Below are positions 55,489-61,724 of a stretch of 61,724 nt of DNA, piece after piece. The stretch is from assembly GCA_013115125.1 (NCBI GenBank), contig JABANN010000147.1, forward strand, positions 1 through 61,724, read 5' to 3'. A program made the translations under genes and the position numbers. This stretch comes from Perkinsus olseni. Lineage: Eukaryota > Perkinsozoa > Perkinsida. Under the pieces are notes generated by a model. That model had not been told where the DNA came from. It saw nothing but the letters and a program-made list of their open reading frames with translations, and ran no database searches. The first letter of the stretch is position 1. Every line of letters starts with the position of its first letter.

Positions 55489-57412
55489 TTATTGAACACC
55501 AATGTTATCTTCGCTATGCTGGACCTCCGACATTTCCACATCAACAGACTCGGGGCTCGGACTGATCTCTCCTGCTCTTGCTGGCTCCGTAGCTGCAGTC
55601 CTCTCAGAGGGAGGCTTCACCGCCCACCACCCCATTGCGGCACTTGCAGTGACTACCATACGCGATCTGAAAATGTGGCAGCTGAGCTTGGGCCCCCATT
55701 GGACCATCAAACCAACCTGGGAGAAAAAGCAGCGATCGGCGGTGCAGCCTGTCCCAGTAGGGCCCGGTCGAGCACCGCAGAAGTCTCACCCTTGGCCATG
55801 TCAAGGAACCTGCTCACGACCTCAGTTGCGGACCGTGAGTGCTAAGTTGGGTCTCTACTCCTACCGAACCTCATTCTTTTCGCTAGATCGAAATCGCTTC
55901 ATGAGGGGCTCCCCAAAGACGACATATCTTCCACAGGGACTGTAGCTGGGTTTCAACGTTGGCACGAACACCTGACTCCGCTCTGACGGTATCTGATGGG
56001 CAATCTCAGCCACGAAGGGGAAGCTAGGAGCTCACATGCCGAGCGGAGCTGGCGAGGGCGTGGCCTAGATTATCGGGCGGAATGTAAAGGTTCCTGTCAC
56101 GATCTCTGGCGTGCATGCCCGGCGGCTGTTTCACGTTGCACACGAAGGCGGTGACCTGAGCCGACTCGGGTGCCCTCAAGCTCGACGCTCAGAGACCCAC
56201 CGTCGGCCTCCCTGTGAATGTGTCAACAGCAGTAAGCTCCATCTCCGCTCCGCCGGATACTGTTGTTACTAGAACGTGCTTTCCATCTGGGGCATACGTG
56301 AGCTCCTAAGACGAATGACGATGGACTCTAAAGGTCATCCTGAGGCCTCTCACAGTAGGGTACAACACTTCTGTCCGACCAGCGTTATGCTCACTGCCGG
56401 CTGTAAGCGACATGAACGGTTGGAACGTCCGAAGGTCGTACAGGTGAACCTGGCAGGTTGACTCAGGCGGATCTTAGGCAGTGATCAATTACGACGCCAT
56501 TGCCGAGTGCACTAGCTGCGGCGAAGACCACTGACCCAGGTGAGCTCGGGTCAAACGCTACACTCGCTACAGTACGGTGGCCGCCGTCATCGGGGGCCTC
56601 GCCAGGGACGCTTGTTAGTCTCTGAAGTGCGAGAGGCTCCTCGAAGAGCAGCGAGGGTTTGCCCTACTGCGCTGTCCTTCATAGCTTCAGGCATTCGAGT
56701 GTCCCACAGGTTTAGGTGGCCGTCGACCGTAGTGAAGATGGCCTGTAGAAGGCGCAAGTGCGCGCCTGCGAGAGCAGTCCACGTAGCCTAGTACCAGGTC
56801 TGTGCTTGGATGGACGTCCAGTGTGTGCACCGGTGATTTCCGTCCCTTGAAAACTCTTGTGAATTTATTCTCAGTAAAGTCCCACAGCCTCACAGAACCT
56901 AGAATGAGAGTGAACGCGACTCCCACCTCCCACTGCCTACAGTCCCAGTTGACGTCCCCGCAGGCTATGCCAGTCTCCCACTTATACGAGTGCATGAACT
57001 TCACATGTCGGACGCCGTACTTGTGCGAGTGGAGGATCCGCACCGACTGAGAGCGAGGAAAACTCAAGCACGTTTGCCACCCCGGAAGGTCCATCCAACT
57101 CCCAATTTGGCGTGCAGCAGAGCTACGCTGGTCGGAGTAGACTACTACTACTGCTGCTGATGATGCTTACGTTGTTTAATGTGTCAGTATCATAAATTCG
57201 CACCGTTTGATCCGATGAGCATGTCGCCAAGTAGCGGCCTGAGGTAGTATGAGGAAGGGTGCCAGTCGGGCCATTGCCGGCCTACCAGACGCTGAGAAGC
57301 TCATGGAGGTGATTGGTCGGTCATTGTCTTTGTACACATGAGCAAGGTCGAGGTTGCTGATGTCTTGTTCCGTCCATGATACGCTGGTGCTGGCGTCCGG
57401 ATCGGAGGGCAT
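55489..57412 (-). CDS. WDR82: WDR82/SWD2-like WD40 protein
   Basis: WDR82/Swd2 is a beta-propeller shared by SET1/COMPASS (H3K4 methylation) and a transcription-termination phosphatase complex. The start at 57412 gives MPSDPDASTSVSWTEQDISN, then LDLAHVYKDNDRPITSMSF joined to GRYLATCSSDQTVRIYD. Further blades read SVRILHSHKYGVRHVKFMHS, the WDR82 KYGVxxIxYTH signature; then SVRLWDFTENKFTRVFKG, matching the SLHDNKYIRYFPGH blade; then LNLWDTRMPEAMKDS; YDLRTFQPF; and LTYAPDGKHVLVTTVSGG. The last exon (55489 to about 55710) ends with CHIFRSRMVVTASAAMGWW and an acidic tail. Several GT-AG introns interrupt the blades. The order of blades and the KYGV and DNKY landmarks fit WDR82 better than other WD40 proteins. 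Confidence 0.85.
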
Positions 57413-57661
57413 GGGGGACAACCTAAGGCTCCTGCAATTCCCACTCTCAATACCTACTCCCTTCCTGGTGAAGGCCCTCGGCTTCGAGGTCCTGCCAGGG
57501 TCCGGCTGCCAACTCCAGTTCGGCGTGAGTCGTCCTAGTTAAATGGCTCTTGCTGGATGAAACCCCAGAAGGACTCCCGCCAGGCCTCAAACTCAACATG
57601 CATCTTGCAATGTCCAAGATATCATGAATTCAGTACAGTCAATTTGAGTATGCCGTTTTAC

Positions 57662-60600
57662 TCAGAATGCCCAAATATCCGACCCGTCAGAAGCATCGCC
57701 TTCTGGGGCGGCAGCGGGCCCACCAACAATCTTCCCATCACAGTCTTCCTTTGGACTACCGCGTGCTCCGACGAGCCCCTCGAGCTTCATCCCGCTCTCA
57801 GACCGCTGAGTGGAGGGCACCTTGTGAACGCTGGAGATGTCGTCGGAGTTAGTGTCCGCTGCATCAGCTGTGGCAGCCGCTCCTGAATGCCACGAGGCAG
57901 CAGTCGAAAATTTTAACAAGGAAGAAATCCTAGCATCACCTCTCTCCACGGCAGGACGGTCATCAGGCCCTTCATGCAACGTTACGGACTGGCCGTGTGT
58001 CTCTTCTTCCTCGAAGTCGTCAGCGTCGTAGTCCTCTTCTTCACACTCTCGACCCTTGCTTCTCCCCAGGAGATCGCGAAGCTCGGCCATTTCCAGAATA
58101 TTGAGCTCCTCGGTTTGGAAGTAGCTCTGCCAGTTTGTGACCTTCTTGGCGATGAGTTCCTTCTTGATCCTGAAGGGATATCGAGGCAGCGGCGGCACTG
58201 CGGTCTCATCTCACTTCACAAGAGCCCTCTCCCTAGCTCTCTCCTTGGAAGCATCCAGCGTTACTCGGTCCATGAGAAGGGGCTGTCGACTAACCCTCTC
58301 CAGCATACGTTTGACCTCCCGTCGCCAGTCAGCCGCCGCCCTGATCCCCACCACAGCTTCCTCGTTGCCAACCCCACCTCCACTACCGAGCCTGCTGCTT
58401 CTTCCGCCTGTTGAGCTCCTCGGACCCTACCGGCTTGGCAGGCGGGCCGACTGCGTGATGGACCCTCGTCTAAGCGTGCAGCTCCATCTCAATGTAGTGC
58501 CAGGTTTTCACTCACATGCAGAGGCGACTTTGGCCGCACCGTCTGCCCCTTCTCTGCCGCTTCTCGAGCTTCCTTCTCGGCCTTTAGCTTCTCCTGCCGT
58601 TCTATCTCCCTCTTCCGGTCTCGTTCAACGAAGCTCGGTGGACCAGTCACCCTGAGGGAGCCCACTCGACGCATCCTCAACAGTAAATTACTTCTTCCGT
58701 GCAGGCCCCTTGGGAACTTCCTCGTTCTCGCTGTGAGTTTTAGCTTCATCCCTAGAAACGGTGAATGAGAATGGCACGGGCTTTGTGGCCTTCCGAGCCA
58801 GCGCCTGTTTTGCGAGGAAGCGTTCGCTACCCATCCCGATCGGCGCCGCTATTACCTGCTTTCTTCGGCTGAGCTCCTCCTGGTCCTTCTTGTGAAGAGC
58901 CTTGAAGTTCGGTACGGTACAACTCAGTCGAGGATACGACGCCGAGTACTCAGTAATGGGACTGGGAGGTCGTCTCTCTGACCCACTCCGGCTGGTCTTC
59001 AGGGCCTTAGTGAGCACTCTGAGTGTCTGGCTGTCGCCGCTGCAGGCAGTCCTCGAGCTCAGTAGCCTGGGCGGTTGGTACAGCGGAGGTCTCCGCCCCT
59101 CAGGCCCCCTACACCTCCCTTCCATCTGTGGCATCTCCTCGCCTAGAGGCGTCCTGTCTAGCCTGCAGACGGGGAGGCAGTGAAGATGTCCGATGGAACT
59201 CGGCCTGAAGGAGGTGAGGCCTGGCACTCCCTTCAAGCATCCCACACCACTACTTCCCTGTCCGCCCGTTTCTTGTCCCTCGTCCTAGCCTTGGTTGACA
59301 TCATCGACTTATACATGTGGGCCGACACTATCCAGGGCACTGGGCGGGCAGTGAACGGCCTAAGGTCACCAGTGGAAGGCGGATGAACCGAGTTAACGAG
59401 AACGACTGATATTAGAAATCTACATAAGTAAGGGACGAAGGATGACCACTTACCTCGGGGGGTCGCTTCGCCTCTCCAAAAGAGGACCCCGAGTGCTCCT
59501 ATCGAAGCTTGCCGACATGGAAGCAGCCAAGGTAGTGTCTGGCCTCCGAGGCCTCGTCTTAGTGTTCCCCAGCCTATGACGGACCTCCTGCTCCGCCACG
59601 TGCGTCTGACCGGGACGTACAGAGGGAGAGCCTCCACTGCGACCTACCTGATGGCTGCCTACTACTATCGGAGCGAAGGTACCCGGTGGGCCACCCGAGG
59701 TAACTGTTCTAACTCTCGGCAACTTTCTGGCTTTGAAAGACGCACTAAAGCCATCATCGAGTAAGCTAGCCGTCCCGGTGTGTGGACTCACCTGTTAGAG
59801 TGCTCCGCCGAAGATGGCTCCCGGTCGCTCTCGAGGCTGGCCAGCAACTTCTTATGCGATTTCCTCGTCTCTCGCTGTATCATCGACGGTCCCACTGGCA
59901 CGGCAGTCTCCGCTGTACTCGTAGCAGAATGCGACCTCAGGTGGGGGGCTCGCACTGTCTTCGGGCGGATCCGGGCTGAAGCTGTCTTCTCTGGCGGCCT
60001 TGGGGTCTGACTCCTCGTCCGGGGAAGGTCGCCCTTGTGGCCTTCAAGAAGGAGCTCGTAGACGTCCCGCTTCGGCTCTTCTTCAACCGCCATCTCAGGC
60101 GGTGTCGTCCACTCACTCCGACTGGAGGCTACAAAATGCCGAGGAGGCATATCAATCGGCGGCACGTATCCCTCTCCTCCATCAACCTGATTGAGCCCCC
60201 TTGACAACATTCAGTGGATGCTCGTCGTCACTTGTCGTGCTCCATCAATCGCCAGCGAGGCACTCGAGGCAGCGGCAAAGGCGCTGGCTACCGCCGGCTC
60301 TATGGTGTCCCGGAGGAAGGGGTGGACGGCAGAGACTGACTCCGAATGAGCTGGGCCTGCGAGTATCGAGGTCCCAGCGAGTAAAGTGCAATAACCCTAC
60401 TGGGTCCGCGCACTGCCGAGGGACTGTCATCTTCCCTGGTAGGCCCCAGTGATTCATATTGCTTTACGTCATAGGCTAAGGCTGGGGGAGGAGACTCAAC
60501 CCGCTGCTGGGGACCTGCGGTTGGGAGCTGTGGAGCGCCGGTCGGTGCCTACCCCGTAGCAGCACCTGGGTACTCAATACCAGTAGGAGCAGTAGAGGAG

Positions 60601-60689
60601 GGAAGTGGTTTGGATATCCGGTTCCAGACCGCTTTGAGGACATCAGCCCAGGTGATCGTCTCACCCAATATAGCTGCTAGCTCGGGCAT
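57662..60689 (-). CDS. FAM161-like ciliary/centrosomal protein
   Basis: The start at 60689 gives MPELAAILGETITWADVLKA. Exons join across introns (for example IDGARQ|VDGGEGYVPPID over about 60178-60223) into a long, basic, Pro/Ser-rich protein. FAM161/UPF0564 features are FSASFKARKLPRVRTV (about 59710-59760), TVPNFKALHKKDQEELSRRK (about 58860-58920), then KPVPFSFTVSRDEAKTH (about 58735-58785), the FKxLH and PFxF pattern of the family. A charged helix follows (VERDRKREIERQEKLKAEKE). The final exon (57662 to about 58190) is acidic and Ser-rich and ends SDGSDIWAF. FAM161 proteins bind microtubules in centrioles and cilia, fitting a flagellated zoospore stage. Exon borders around 58200-58500 and 59250-59450 are uncertain. 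Confidence 0.6.
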
Positions 60690-61002
60690 GACATACCTTA
60701 ACAGGGTAGACACTTGTTAATGGCCATAGCCTGATGAAGGTGTGCGAGGAGACCGACGATGGACCGGTAGAGGGGGGGGGGCGAAAAAGTCTACAAACCC
60801 CGACCAGATTCTGGTTACCGGGAATCACTGCAGCGGCAGATTCTCAAGTGCGAATTTTCGATGATTCTGTCGAATTCGAACCTCAATAGGAAATAGATTG
60901 GGTGGCGTTGCCGAACCCCGACCCGCGACTCCCTATTTCCAATACACGAGGCAACGCCATGAAAGAGTCCCTCGAGCCAGCAGACGAGCTTTCCTCCCAA
61001 TA
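60690..61002. other. Intergenic spacer
   Basis: About 310 bp between two minus-strand genes. A run of G lies near 60771-60780. No coding exon is seen. Confidence 0.45.
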
Positions 61003-61359
61003 CTACGCCCAAGGGTCCGAGTCGCCCCCTGGTTGCCCATCCCTCGCCCTCCTCTTCATCATGGGGTTCGTGTGCAGGGCCTTGGACAGGGACGGCTTGG
61101 CGTGGAGATGCCGAATGAATTCAGTCTTTCGGACAGCTCCTCGACTCTGCGGTTGGACGGTCGCCGAGTCCCTCTATGCGTCTCAGCTTACTGAGTTGTA
61201 GCAGTGATAATAAACGTCCAGTATGTGCTTAAGCGTGTCCATGTCGAGCTTCGGCGCTAGGGGATCCAAATGGCTCAGTGAGGACTGCAATTCTCCCCTT
61301 TCCGCTGCGGTAATGGCCGCTGAGAAGCAGCCCTCCGGGTCAGCCTGCTGGTCGGACAT
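61003..61359 (-). CDS. Small two-exon protein of unknown function
   Basis: The start at 61359 gives MSDQQADPEGCFSAAITAAE; exon 1 runs to about 61195 (HILDVYYHCYNS, then GTAAGC). A short intron (about 61150-61194) leads to exon 2, which reads SRGAVRKTEFIRHLHAKPSL then SKALHTNPMMKRRARDGQ and ends DSDPWA at 61003-61005. The joined product is about 103 residues, helical in character. The first half is acidic and the second basic. I do not recognise a family. Both exons are in phase and the junction is a normal GT-AG pair, which supports a real gene. Confidence 0.5.
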
Positions 61360-61724
61360 GAAGCTATAGAACGCTTTCCCCCTCTCTCATTATTAACTGA
61401 AACACAACCGAAGGAGATGCCTCCAGCATTGGAAGTACTAGCATGAGGTCCAGTTGGTAAGAGGAGAATACGAGTTCACCAAGTCTCAAGGTTAATTGCC
61501 AAGAGAGGCAGTGTGGCTGGGTGATGAAGATCATGAACTTTGTAGTGAACTAATGGACGGCTGTGTAAGGCGAGTCGGATGCCCAAGCCAGGGCTGACAG
61601 CTCGAAACCGAACCGGAGCGATGGCAGTGCTGTGCAGTGGGGATCGCACGCTGACAGTGGGTACCCTTCTTGGACTTAGGATCCACTGTGTGGTCACCCT
61701 CGTACTCGCTAACACTACTCTTCG
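61360..61724. other. Right edge, no gene seen
   Basis: The last 365 bp show no convincing exon on either strand. The region is probably upstream of the small minus-strand gene or part of a gene that continues outside the window. Confidence 0.4.

Noticed and set aside
1-61724. CRISPR arrays, rRNA genes, LTR or other virus-like elements
   Set aside because: No regularly spaced repeats, no rRNA-like sequence, and no reverse transcriptase, integrase, capsid or long terminal repeat pairs were seen.

Overview
The window looks like nuclear DNA of a gene-dense alveolate protist. The best guess is a perkinsozoan (Perkinsus or a close relative), with other dinoflagellate-lineage protists as the alternative. 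The reasons are: many short GT-AG introns of roughly 40-60 bp, very short intergenic gaps, long runs of genes on one strand, a cytochrome b5-fused front-end desaturase, and RAP/FASTK-like organelle repeat proteins. This assignment is inference; no marker gene such as rRNA is present. I saw no bacterial operon, CRISPR array, rRNA gene or convincing tRNA, and no LTR element or other virus-like fossil.

Layout. Block 1 (+ strand, 334-12972): an aldo-keto reductase, a cytochrome b5 front-end desaturase, a transportin-3/Mtr10-type importin, an unidentified multi-exon region, and a TEL2/TELO2-like protein. Block 2 (- strand, 13186-31793), from low to high coordinate: cohesin SCC3/STAG, a conserved protein with a GEGPGGF motif, a tiny membrane ORF, two tandem IMPACT/YIH1-like genes, a RAP/FASTK-like repeat protein, two lineage-type nuclear proteins, an MLF-like protein, a SIVA-like cysteine-rich protein, and importin-9/Kap114. 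Block 3 (+ strand, 32571-40713): a nucleotide-sugar transporter, an EDEM3-like ER mannosidase with a PA domain, the IMP3 snoRNP protein, and CCA-adding tRNA nucleotidyltransferase. A gene-poor stretch (40714-55488) holds DNA polymerase theta (+), flanked by three copies of an unrecognised secreted protein family (-). It also holds a small patch of debris resembling pieces of POLQ and WDR82. Block 4 (- strand, 55489-61359): WDR82/SWD2, a FAM161-like ciliary/centrosomal protein, and a small two-exon protein.

The identified genes are mostly housekeeping: nuclear import (two karyopherins), chromosome cohesion and checkpoint (SCC3, TEL2, POLQ), ribosome and tRNA maturation (IMP3, CCA enzyme), the secretory pathway (sugar transporter, EDEM) and lipid metabolism. 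They are grouped by strand rather than by function.

Most interesting observations: (i) a recurrent AG|RTAC context at 3' splice sites, including two introns that begin with GTAC and are followed by an exon beginning with GTAC; (ii) the unrecognised secreted family with one apparently intact and two decayed copies around POLQ; (iii) a gene-conversion-like patch between the tandem IMPACT genes; (iv) a chimeric debris patch copied from two neighbouring genes; (v) a perfect 31-bp palindrome in the gene-poor region.
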